From Diaphorobacter sp. HDW4A (GTDB lineage: Bacteria; Pseudomonadota; Gammaproteobacteria; Burkholderiales; Burkholderiaceae_C): a stretch of 64,000 bases of DNA. The position numbers were made by a program, and so were the translations under genes. Location of the stretch: the NCBI RefSeq assembly GCF_011305995.1, contig NZ_CP049910.1, forward strand, positions 2,294,001 through 2,358,000, given 5' to 3'. The notes beneath the pieces were generated by a model, which was given only the letters and a program-made list of their open reading frames with translations, searched no databases and was not told the origin of the DNA. This document shows positions 53,565 to 61,772 of the stretch, one piece after another; position 1 is the first letter of the stretch; each line of letters opens with the position of its first letter.

Positions 53565-54353
53565 TCACACCGGCACGGTGTAATTCAGCGCCATGCGCCC
53601 GCCGTCGATGGTGATGATGTCGGCCGTCACGTAGCTTGATGCATCGCTTGCCAGCCATGCCACAGCATCGGCCACTTCTTCGGGGGTGCCGAGGCGCTTC
53701 ATCGGTGTGCGGCTCATCACCTTGTTCTTGGCTTCCTCGCTGGTGAGCACGGCTTTGGCGGCGAGTTCAGTGGCGATGGTGCCGGGCGCGACCGCGTTGA
53801 CGCGAATGCCCTTGTCTGCCAGCGACAACGCCATGACGCGCGTGAGTTGGTTGATGCCGCCCTTGCTCACGTTGTAGCTGGCGAGGTTGGGGATGGCGAG
53901 CACGCTGTTCACCGAACTCATGTTGATGATGCTGCCCGAACCTTGCCGTGCCATTTCGCGTGCGACGGCCTGGCCCATGAGGAAGGCTCCCTTGATGTTC
54001 ACGCGCAGCACGGCATCAAAGTCTTCTTCGGCGATGTCCAGAAAATCGGCCACCTTGAAGATGCCCGCATTGTTGACAAGCACATCAATGCGTCCATGCA
54101 ACGCCATTACCTGTTGGACGAGCGCATCCACCTCGGCCTTGTTGCCGACGTCGCAGTGAATATAGGTGCCGCCAATACTGTCAGCCAGTTGCCTGCCGAT
54201 GGCGTCGTTCACGTCGGAGACGATGACTTTGGCGGTCTCGCGTGCGAAGCGCTGAGCGCAGGCTGCGCCTATACCTTGCGCGCCGCCGGTAACGATGCAG
54301 ACGCGGTCATCGAGGCCGAAGTGGATGGGGGACTGTTGGGTTGGGATGTTCAT
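53565..54353 (-). CDS. SDR-family oxidoreductase
   Basis: This 262-aa short-chain dehydrogenase has the cofactor motif VTGGAQGIGAACAQRFA followed by an aspartate (VSDVND), which favours NAD. It also has LVNNAGIFKVADFLD and the catalytic SSVNSVLAIPNLASYNVSKG. Classical glucose dehydrogenase or 3-oxoacyl reductase labels would be guesses, since the substrate is not readable. It stands alone between gloA and the DMT transporter, both on the same strand. Confidence 0.92.
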   Translation of the reverse strand: MNIPTQQSPIHFGLDDRVCIVTGGAQGIGAACAQRFARETAKVIVSDVNDAIGRQLADSIGGTYIHCDVGNKAEVDALVQQVMALHGRIDVLVNNAGIFKVADFLDIAEEDFDAVLRVNIKGAFLMGQAVAREMARQGSGSIINMSSVNSVLAIPNLASYNVSKGGINQLTRVMALSLADKGIRVNAVAPGTIATELAAKAVLTSEEAKNKVMSRTPMKRLGTPEEVADAVAWLASDASSYVTADIITIDGGRMALNYTVPV

Positions 54354-54410
54354 GGGAATGAGCCTAAGCGAACTTGATGCGAGCTGCCAATAGGGAAGGA
54401 GTTGATTCCA

Positions 54411-55322
54411 TCAAACGGTCTTTCGCGTACCCGCCAGACCCAGCGTCTGCAGCAGTTTGGCAAGCTGTTCACGCGAGCTGATCAGCACGCACAGTCCGGC
54501 AAGTACGGCAAGCGCTCCCGCCAGCTCGCCAGCGTTGAACCGCTCGCCCAGCAGCACGGCTGAGGCGGTTAGTCCGAACACTGGTACCAGCAGCGAAAAC
54601 GGGGCAATCTTCGAGGCAGGGTACTCGCTGATCAGCCTGCCCCAGATGCCGTAGCCGATGGTGGTTGACAGCACGGCGAGATAGAGCACTGCGAAGATGC
54701 CGCTTGGCTGGATGTGGGTGAGTGCGTGCAGCATGCGTTCCGGGCCTTCCAGGATGGCCGACATCGCAAGCAGCGGCAGGGGCGGAATCAGGCTGAGCCA
54801 GGCCATCAGCGCCATCATGTCGGCGGAGCCCGAGCCGCGCAGCAGCACGTTGCCCATGGCCCAGCTCACGGCCGCGCCGATGCAAAGCGCAAAACCTAGC
54901 AGCGTGAACTGCGCCCCGCCGGCCGAGGTGACGATAAGCGCAAGACCGCAGCACGCGAGCAGACTGCCGACGATGTGATTCACGCGAATTTTCTCGCCGA
55001 AGGCCATGGAGGCGAACAGCATAGTGAGAAAAGCCTGCGCCTGCAGGATGACCGCCGCGAGTCCTGCGGACAGGCCGTGAGCCATGCTCAGGAACAAGAG
55101 CGAGAACTGACCGATGAACAGCGTGGACGCAATCGCGATCATGCGCGGCCAGGAGATGTTTTTCGGGCGCGGCAGGAACAATGCGGGCAGGCAGGCGAGC
55201 ACAAAGCGCAGGGCCAGAAGCAGCAGGGGCGGGAAGGTGCCGAGGCCGATGCGGATCACCGAGAAATTGATGCCCCAGATCGCGGTGACCATGATGGCCA
55301 GAAGAATGTGTTTGCGCTGCAT
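54411..55322 (-). CDS. EamA/DMT-family exporter
   Basis: This 303-aa inner-membrane protein has ten hydrophobic segments in two EamA halves (IMVTAIWGINFSVIRIG at the start, LLVPVFGLTASAVLLGE in the second half). Relatives export amino acids or metabolites, or give drug resistance. The ATG at 55322 (MQRKHILLAIMVTAIWG) is chosen because it begins directly before the first helix; other in-frame starts lie up to 33 bp earlier. It is divergent from a LysR gene that probably controls it. Confidence 0.9.
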   Translation of the reverse strand: MQRKHILLAIMVTAIWGINFSVIRIGLGTFPPLLLLALRFVLACLPALFLPRPKNISWPRMIAIASTLFIGQFSLLFLSMAHGLSAGLAAVILQAQAFLTMLFASMAFGEKIRVNHIVGSLLACCGLALIVTSAGGAQFTLLGFALCIGAAVSWAMGNVLLRGSGSADMMALMAWLSLIPPLPLLAMSAILEGPERMLHALTHIQPSGIFAVLYLAVLSTTIGYGIWGRLISEYPASKIAPFSLLVPVFGLTASAVLLGERFNAGELAGALAVLAGLCVLISSREQLAKLLQTLGLAGTRKTV

Positions 55323-55384
55323 TGCAGCATGGTAGAAGCTGCTTGGCATAATCAAAACAAGTATGAAAACTATCAGTTATCACC

Positions 55385-56293
55385 ATGCTTGATGACAGGC
55401 GCGTCGATCTCAACCTGCTGCGGGTGTTCCAGATGCTGGCGAGCGAGCTGAACGCCACGCGGGCGGCCGAGCGACTGGGCATCAGCCAAGCGGCGGTGAG
55501 CGCGTCGCTCAAGCGGCTGCGCGTGCTGTATGGCGATCCTCTGTTCAAGCGCACGCAGCGCGGCCTGCAGCCCACGCCGCGTGCGGTGTTGCTGCAGCCG
55601 GCCATCAATGAGGCGCTGCGCATCGTTGAGGAAACGCTGGCGAGCGTGGGCGATGAGCCCGCCGCACCGCAGGAGATTGTGCGCATCGGGCTTTCCGACG
55701 ATTTCGAGATGGCCTACGGCGCGCAAATCATTGCGCTGGCGCGCGAGCAGCTGCCGCAGACGCGCATCGTGTTTCGGCAGACCAACAGTGCAATGGCAGC
55801 CTCCGCGTTGCACGACCACGAGATCGATCTGGCGATCACCTCGGGCAGCATCAACGATGCGCGCATCCGCCATCTGTCGCTGGGCAGTGCGGACTACGCT
55901 ATCGTCTATGACCCGGCATTCCGCAAAGTGGAGCAGGGCGTGTTCACGCTTGAGGAGTTTTTGGCTCGTGAGCATCTGCTGGTCTCGTTTTCCGGGCTGA
56001 CCGGCGTCACCGACGAGGTGCTGGCCGAGCACGGCCTCAGGCGCACGGTGCATGCTGCGACAACGCATTTCTCAGGCTTGCCGTTTCTGCTCAGGAACGG
56101 GGATCGCATTGCGACGATTCCCAGCCACGCGGCGGCTGCGCTGTGCCGGTTGGGGGTGTTCGCGTCATCGCCGTGCCCCGTGGCGTTTCCGCGTTACGCG
56201 TTTGGCTTGAGCTGGCATTTCGAGGCGCTGCGCAGGCCCCGCATCATGAAGATGCGCGACCTGATTTCGGCGCTTTTCAAACGGCTTGAATAA
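55385..56293 (+). CDS. LysR-family transcriptional regulator
   Basis: This 302-aa regulator has the N-terminal HTH (LNLLRVFQMLASELNATRAA, then SQAAVSASLKRLR) and a C-terminal effector domain (EIVRIGLSDDFEMAYGAQI). The sequence resembles the NodD/LinR-like branch (DPLFKRTQRGLQPTPRA). Only 62 bp separate it from the divergent DMT exporter gene, so it probably activates that gene in response to an exported compound. Confidence 0.92.
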   Translation: MLDDRRVDLNLLRVFQMLASELNATRAAERLGISQAAVSASLKRLRVLYGDPLFKRTQRGLQPTPRAVLLQPAINEALRIVEETLASVGDEPAAPQEIVRIGLSDDFEMAYGAQIIALAREQLPQTRIVFRQTNSAMAASALHDHEIDLAITSGSINDARIRHLSLGSADYAIVYDPAFRKVEQGVFTLEEFLAREHLLVSFSGLTGVTDEVLAEHGLRRTVHAATTHFSGLPFLLRNGDRIATIPSHAAAALCRLGVFASSPCPVAFPRYAFGLSWHFEALRRPRIMKMRDLISALFKRLE

Positions 56294-56355
56294 TTCAATA
56301 ACAAATTCAACATCGCAATTCGTTAGCATTAACGCAATCACCATGGAGGACCCGC

Positions 56356-57489
56356 ATGACCGATTCGCCAGATACCGATGACGCCGATTCCGCACTGGGC
56401 TGGGACGCCATCGATATGGTCGCCGTGAAGGTCTATGGCGCTCAGGAGCCGCAGCACTATGGCACCGCCATCAGCTACCGGCTTGGCGGAAATGATCCGC
56501 TGCAGGGTATCAGCGTCTACCGCAACGCGGGCGATTCGGGCTCGCAGCCGCATTGGCACTATCTGACCTATGGCTTCAGCGATCTGTATGGCGAGGATGA
56601 AGAAGATGGCGATGATGCGGGCGACTCGAATGAAGACAGGCGCAGTGGCTATGGCTTCGAGTTGACTTTCCGCCTGCCCATCGAGGGCGCGGAAACGACA
56701 CCGCCGACCTGGCCACTGAACTTTCTGCAGAACATCGCGCGCTACGTCTTCCAGAGCGGCAACGTGTTCGCGGCAGGGCACTGGATGACGGCCAACGGCC
56801 CGATTAAGGCAGGCGCCGACACGCAGATCACCGAGATGGGCTTTGTGGCAGATCCGCAGTTTCCCGCGACGGTCTCGCCTTATGGCCGGATCGAGTTCCT
56901 GCAGATCGTCGGCATCACTGCGGGCGAACTCGCCGAGGGCAAGCGTTGGAATCTACGCGGGCTGCTGTCGGCGCTTGAGCCGCAGATGCCGCTGTGGGTG
57001 ACTGACATCCATCGCGCAAGCCTGCATACGCTGCCTGCGGTGAAGGCTGCCGTCGATCAGGGCGCAGGAAAAGACGGATCGAACACCGGCGTGCTCTACG
57101 GCAGCGTGCTCAAGCTGCAATCCGAAAAGAAATTGCTGCGCGCCGAAAAGGTCACCGTGACCATGGGCGCCTTGCTGGTGCGCGATCTGCTCGGACTGCT
57201 GCCCGGGCGGCTGCCGCACGACAAGGACCTGAGCGTCGCGGGCGATGATTTCTCGCTGATTTTCGAGCCAGCGGATGCTGGTTGCGCCTTCGAATGGGAG
57301 GATTCTCAGACGCTGCTCGTGCGCTTTGGACCGCGTGAATTACAGGCGTTTCTCGACACCGTCAAGCCGCGCGGCGCGGACTATGTTGTTCCCGGTCTGA
57401 ACCACCTGATCTGGCGCGTCGAGCCTTCGCAGATCAAGGATCAGGACGGGCGGGTTCAGGAAGTCTTCGGTGAGCCGGGCGATGCCTGA
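56356..57489 (+). CDS. Suppressor-of-fused (SUFU) domain protein
   Basis: This 377-aa protein contains a SUFU-like domain (ISVYRNAGDSGSQPHWHYLT, then YGFELTFRLPI and PPTWPLNFLQNIARYVFQSG). A very acidic insert (GEDEEDGDDAGDSNEDR) follows the first conserved block. SUFU domains in bacteria occur widely as immunity proteins of polymorphic toxin systems, but also alone. It overlaps the HD hydrolase gene by 8 bp and lies about 0.9 kb upstream of a type VI secretion cluster. I do not see a toxin gene beside it, so immunity function is only a possibility. Confidence 0.88.
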   Translation: MTDSPDTDDADSALGWDAIDMVAVKVYGAQEPQHYGTAISYRLGGNDPLQGISVYRNAGDSGSQPHWHYLTYGFSDLYGEDEEDGDDAGDSNEDRRSGYGFELTFRLPIEGAETTPPTWPLNFLQNIARYVFQSGNVFAAGHWMTANGPIKAGADTQITEMGFVADPQFPATVSPYGRIEFLQIVGITAGELAEGKRWNLRGLLSALEPQMPLWVTDIHRASLHTLPAVKAAVDQGAGKDGSNTGVLYGSVLKLQSEKKLLRAEKVTVTMGALLVRDLLGLLPGRLPHDKDLSVAGDDFSLIFEPADAGCAFEWEDSQTLLVRFGPRELQAFLDTVKPRGADYVVPGLNHLIWRVEPSQIKDQDGRVQEVFGEPGDA

Positions 57490-58117
57490 TCAGAGCGACA
57501 CGCCATTCTTCGAGGTTTCGTGGCGGAGGGCCTGGCAGGCACTGGGTCTGGCACTGCCGCAAGACGCAGTTCTGCACGACCTGACGCATGCTTATAGCGA
57601 GGAGCAGCGCCATTACCACACGCTGCAGCACCTGCGCGAGACGCTCGCGCTGCTCGAGCCTGTGCTGCCGATGTGCCGGTCGCCTGGCGCGGTCGAGCTG
57701 GCTTTGTGGTTCCACGACGCGGTGTACGACCCCAAGGCCAAGGACAACGAGGCGCTGAGCGCGGACTGGGCCGTGCGAGTCTTGAGGGGGCAGGGCGCAT
57801 TCGAGGCCCTGTGCGCACAGGTCGAGCGCCTGATTCTCGCGACACAGCACAGCGCCGAGCCCGGCGACCCGGATGCACGTCTTCTCGTCGATGTGGACTT
57901 GAGCATTCTCGCGGCCGAGCCCGCGCGCTTTGCCGAATATGAAAAACAGGTGCGCGAAGAATACGCCTGGGTTCCCAAACCGCTCTTTGTCATCAAGCGC
58001 AGGGAAGTGCTGCGCAGCTTTGCGCACCGGCCATTCATCTACGGCACGGAACATTTCCGGGCGCTGCTGGAAGCACGCGCACGTAAGAATCTGGAAAAAG
58101 CGCTGTCCTGGTTTTGA
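57482..58117 (+). CDS. HD-superfamily metal-dependent hydrolase
   Basis: This 211-aa protein has HYHTLQHLRETL and LWFHDAVYDPKAKDNE, with the HD pair and the other metal histidines of predicted HD phosphohydrolases. ILATQHSAEPGDPDARLLVD and DVDLSILA add the remaining metal aspartate. The substrate is unknown. The ATG at 57482 overlaps the end of the SUFU gene, so the two are translated together. It is the last gene before the type VI cluster. Confidence 0.9.
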   Translation: MPDQSDTPFFEVSWRRAWQALGLALPQDAVLHDLTHAYSEEQRHYHTLQHLRETLALLEPVLPMCRSPGAVELALWFHDAVYDPKAKDNEALSADWAVRVLRGQGAFEALCAQVERLILATQHSAEPGDPDARLLVDVDLSILAAEPARFAEYEKQVREEYAWVPKPLFVIKRREVLRSFAHRPFIYGTEHFRALLEARARKNLEKALSWF

Positions 58118-58374
58118 ACGACGGTGGTCCTTTTGAAGGTGACCGCTGCGTTGCCATCAACCCGTCCATCCACCCTCGATCCTTTGCAAACAGTTCCTCA
58201 TGGCAACAAATGGTGACTATTTGTTTTCATTAATGACAAATATTTACATGGTCTTTCGTTGCAAAAATCGATAACTTTCAACTAATGGTTGCGCATTTCA
58301 ATTCGCCTGACACAATGCTCTGTAATAATTAGATATTGCTATTAAGCTGGTCACATTCATAGAGTTGCGAGATC
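58118..58374. promoter_or_regulatory. AT-rich promoter region of the type VI cluster
   Basis: No gene is present. From about 58195 the region is much richer in AT than its surroundings (for example ATTAATGACAAATATTTACA and TAATAATTAGATATTGCTAT). Such stretches are typical targets of H-NS-type silencers and hold the promoter of tssJ. I could not fix a single -35/-10 pair. Confidence 0.55.
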
Positions 58375-58950
58375 ATGAAGAAGTTGCTGACTGGGTTGGT
58401 TGTTGCAGGGGCAGTGGTGTTGTTGGCTGGGTGTGCGGGACCGCGCGCCTCGATGCCCGCACCCTATACGGTGGTGATTACTGCGGATGAGGGACTCAAC
58501 CCGGACCGCAACGGCAAACCATCGCCGGTGCAGGTGAAGGTCTATCGCCTGCGCGGCATGAGCGCGTTCAGCAGCGCGGACTTCTTCACGCTCTATGAGA
58601 AGGACGATCAAATTTTGGGCTCGGAGCTGGTCTCCAAGGAAACCATCACGTTGCAGCCCGGAGAGGCCAAGGTGCTCATGGGCAAGGCCTCGGGCGATGA
58701 GCGGCTACTGGGCGTTTTCGTGGCCTATCGCGATCTCGACAAGGCCGTATGGCGTGGCATTGCGCCGCTGCCTGCCCCCAAGGAGCTCGGCCGGTTTGCT
58801 GTGTTTCAGCCGTCCTTTGATACAGCCATCGTGAAGGTGGCGGTGGGCGCGAGCAAGGTATCGGTGACATCGAACGTGCAGGAAATGCCTGTGCCGACGG
58901 GCGGCGGGAGCATGCCCAAGCTGCCGGGCGGCATCTCGTTGCCGTTCTGA
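58375..58950 (+). CDS. tssJ: Type VI secretion lipoprotein TssJ
   Basis: TssJ is the outer-membrane lipoprotein of the type VI membrane complex (TssJLM). The 191-aa product has a lipobox (VVAGAVVLLAGCAGP) and the TssJ transthyretin-like domain: LNPDRNGKPSPVQVKVYRL, FSSADFFTLYEKDDQILGS and VAYRDLDKAVWRGIAPL. A proline/glycine-rich tail (PTGGGSMPKLPGGISLPF) follows. It is the first gene of the tssJKLM run. Confidence 0.96.
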   Translation: MKKLLTGLVVAGAVVLLAGCAGPRASMPAPYTVVITADEGLNPDRNGKPSPVQVKVYRLRGMSAFSSADFFTLYEKDDQILGSELVSKETITLQPGEAKVLMGKASGDERLLGVFVAYRDLDKAVWRGIAPLPAPKELGRFAVFQPSFDTAIVKVAVGASKVSVTSNVQEMPVPTGGGSMPKLPGGISLPF

Positions 58951-59003
58951 GTGCTCGCCGCGTGATTTCGAATTCTGAGACAGCTACTGGAGGGAGTTGA
59001 GCA

Positions 59004-60332
59004 ATGTATTCACGCAAGGTGGTGTGGTCAGAAGGGATGTTCCTCAGGCCGCAGCATTTCCAGCAGCAGGAGCGGTATCTCGAATTCTTCACGCATTCGC
59101 GTGCAATGTCCGCCGAACCATATTTCTGGGGTTTCCGCGAGTTGGTGCTGGATCTGGAAGCCTTGGCGCTTGGCAAGATTGCGCTGGTGAAAGCGGTGGG
59201 GGTGTTCCCTGACGGCACGCCGTTCAGCTTTCCCGGGCAGGACACCATGGTCGATCCACTGGAAGTCGACAAGACCTGCAAGGATGAGCGCATCTATCTG
59301 GCGCTGCCAATGCGCCGTGTGCTGGCCACCGAGTTGAGCTTCGAAGACGATGATGTGCTCGCGCGCTATACGGCGGAAGACGCCGAACTGACCGATTCGA
59401 ACTCCCAGTCGGGCGAGCCCGCGCTGTCACAGGTTGCGCACATGCGCGCCAAGTTGATTCCGGCTTCCAGGATCACCGACGAATGGCTGCGCATTGGCGT
59501 GGTCCATGTGCTCGAGCGCCGCAACGACGGCACGGTAGTGATCGACAACCGCTTCATCCAGCCGTCGATCAACTACGGCCAGAGCACGCTGCTGCATTCG
59601 ATGGTCGACGACATCGCGGGCCTGCTGCACCAGCGCGGCGAAGCGCTGGCCGCGCGCGTGCTGCAGCCGGGACGTGGCGGCATTGCCGAGGTGGGTGACT
59701 TCATGATGCTCAACATCATCAACCGCTGGCAGCCGATGATCACCCACCTGCGCGATCACCAGATCCTGCACCCCGAGCGGGTCTACGGCAATCTGCTGGA
59801 GTTGGCGGGCGAGCTCTCGACCTTCACGCGCGATGGCCGTCGCCCGATCAACTATCCGGTCTACGACCACGACGAACCCAGCCCGTGCTTTGAGGCGGTG
59901 GTGGCGGATATCCGCCGCTCGCTCTCGATGGTGCTGGAGCAGAACGCGATTCCCATCGAGCTGCATGAGCGCCAGTATGGGGTGCGCGTGGGTGTCATTC
60001 CTGACCTCAACCTCGTCAAGGAAGCCAGCTTCGTGCTCGCGGTGTTCGCCGAATTGCCCGCAGACGTGGTGCGCGCACGCTTCCCGACGCAGGTGAAGAT
60101 CGGTCCGGTCGAGAAGATCCGCGATTTGGTCAATCTGCATCTGCCGGGCGTGCGCCTGCATCCGATGCCGATTGCGCCGCGCGAGCTGCCGTATCACGCG
60201 AACTACAACTACTTCCAGCTCGATACGACCAATGAACTGTGGGACCAATTGCAGCGTTCGGGAGGTGTGGCGCTGCATATTGCGGGCGACTTCCCGGGAC
60301 TGCGACTGGAGTTCTGGGCCATCAAGCCCTGA
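59004..60332 (+). CDS. tssK: Type VI secretion baseplate protein TssK
   Basis: TssK links the baseplate to the TssL-TssM membrane complex. The 442-aa product opens with the family hallmark VVWSEGMFLRPQHFQQQERY and ends with a typical HLPGVRLHPMPIAPRELPYH region. Length fits the family (about 445 aa). AGGGAG lies 9 bp upstream of the ATG at 59004. Confidence 0.97.
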   Translation: MYSRKVVWSEGMFLRPQHFQQQERYLEFFTHSRAMSAEPYFWGFRELVLDLEALALGKIALVKAVGVFPDGTPFSFPGQDTMVDPLEVDKTCKDERIYLALPMRRVLATELSFEDDDVLARYTAEDAELTDSNSQSGEPALSQVAHMRAKLIPASRITDEWLRIGVVHVLERRNDGTVVIDNRFIQPSINYGQSTLLHSMVDDIAGLLHQRGEALAARVLQPGRGGIAEVGDFMMLNIINRWQPMITHLRDHQILHPERVYGNLLELAGELSTFTRDGRRPINYPVYDHDEPSPCFEAVVADIRRSLSMVLEQNAIPIELHERQYGVRVGVIPDLNLVKEASFVLAVFAELPADVVRARFPTQVKIGPVEKIRDLVNLHLPGVRLHPMPIAPRELPYHANYNYFQLDTTNELWDQLQRSGGVALHIAGDFPGLRLEFWAIKP

Positions 60333-60398
60333 GTTTTTGCCGAGTGCGCAGTGGTGTGTCGATTCCTTCATTCTTGAACGCAATTCAGAAGAACATTC

Positions 60399-61772
60399 GT
60401 GTCTAGCCCAACTACTTTTTCTGCCACCAGTCTGTTCGATGACCGGCCAGCTCAGGCCCATGGGCAGGCCACGCAGGATTCGATGCTTCTCGGTAATTCG
60501 CCGACGGTGCTGGATTTGCCCGACGTCGTCAGCGGCTCGAACCCCATCGTCATGGCGGCCAATCCGGTGCTCAACCTGGTGCCGCAGATCCGCAGCACCG
60601 CGCAAATGGGCGATCCTGCTCGCTTCCGTGAATTTCTGATTGAGAAGGTGCAGGAGTTCGAGCGCCGGGCGCGCGAGCTCGGCGTGCCGCCCGAGACCAT
60701 CATCGGCGCACGCTACTGCCTTTGCACGCTGCTCGACGAATCGGCCGCGCAGACGCCTTGGGGCGGCTCGGGTGTGTGGTCGCGCCATAGTCTGCTCGTC
60801 ACCTTTCACAACGAAACCTGGGGCGGCGAAAAGTTCTTTCAGCTGCTCTCCAAGCTTGCCCAGAACCCGCAGCAATATCGCGATCTGCTCGAGCTCATGT
60901 ATTACTGCATCTCGCTCGGACTTGAAGGGCGCTTTCGCGTGGTCGACAACGGCCGCGCGCAGCTCGAGACGCTGCGCCAGCGCCTCTGGACCATTCTTCG
61001 CGACCAGGGCGTGGGCAGCGACGATACGCTGTCCCCGCACTGGAAGGGTGCCAGCGGCGGCGGTCCGCAGGGCTGGCGTCTGCTGCCAGCATGGGTTGTG
61101 GCTTGTCTTGCCGCGTTGATCGGCCTGGGCTGCTATTTGTGGTTCGCGTTCTCGCTGGCCGGACGTTCGGATGCGGTGTATGCCAGCATCAGCGGCCTGC
61201 ACCTGAACCGTGTAGTGGCGGCGCAGCCCAAGGCCGCGCCGGAGCAGCGTTTCAGCAAGTTCCTCGAGCCTGAAATCCGCGAGGGTCTGGTGAGCGTGAG
61301 AGACGAGGCGGACCGCAGCACCATCATCCTGCGCGGCGATGGCCTGTTCGCCTCGGGGTCAACGAGCGTGCTGCCCGCCTACATGCCGGTGCTCACGCGC
61401 GTGGCCGATGCGCTGGCCACGCGGCCGGGGCAGGTCATGATCAGCGGCTACACCGACAATCAGCCGATCCGTACCGCGCGCTATCCGTCGAACTTCGAAC
61501 TCTCGCGTGAACGTGCCGAGCAGGTCGCGGCGATTCTCAAGAGCCGTGGCGTGGCGCCCGAGCGCCTGCGCTCGCAGGGCCTGGGTGATGCCCAACCGGT
61601 GGCTGACAATCGCACGCCGGAAGGTCGCTCGCGCAATCGCCGGGTGGAGGTCGTTTTGTTCGCCGTGCCGACGGCGCCGGCTGCTGGTGCGAGCATCGCT
61701 CCAGCATCTGTGATCACGCCCATTCCCCCTTCAACGCAAACCGCGCCTTCCGCCTCGGGAGGTGCTCGATGA
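60399..61772 (+). CDS. tssL: Type VI secretion protein TssL (DotU/IcmH) with OmpA domain
   Basis: TssL is an inner-membrane part of the type VI complex. The 457-aa product has the DotU cytoplasmic domain (ARYCLCTLLDESAAQTPWGG, TFHNETWGGEKFFQLLSKL), one membrane helix near residue 230 (WVVACLAALIGLGCYLWFAF) and a C-terminal OmpA peptidoglycan-binding domain (ISGYTDNQPIRTARYPSNFE, then GVAPERLRSQGLGD). The extended, OmpA-bearing form anchors the complex to the cell wall. The start is GTG at 60399. It overlaps tssM by ATGA. Confidence 0.96.
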   Translation: MSSPTTFSATSLFDDRPAQAHGQATQDSMLLGNSPTVLDLPDVVSGSNPIVMAANPVLNLVPQIRSTAQMGDPARFREFLIEKVQEFERRARELGVPPETIIGARYCLCTLLDESAAQTPWGGSGVWSRHSLLVTFHNETWGGEKFFQLLSKLAQNPQQYRDLLELMYYCISLGLEGRFRVVDNGRAQLETLRQRLWTILRDQGVGSDDTLSPHWKGASGGGPQGWRLLPAWVVACLAALIGLGCYLWFAFSLAGRSDAVYASISGLHLNRVVAAQPKAAPEQRFSKFLEPEIREGLVSVRDEADRSTIILRGDGLFASGSTSVLPAYMPVLTRVADALATRPGQVMISGYTDNQPIRTARYPSNFELSRERAEQVAAILKSRGVAPERLRSQGLGDAQPVADNRTPEGRSRNRRVEVVLFAVPTAPAAGASIAPASVITPIPPSTQTAPSASGGAR

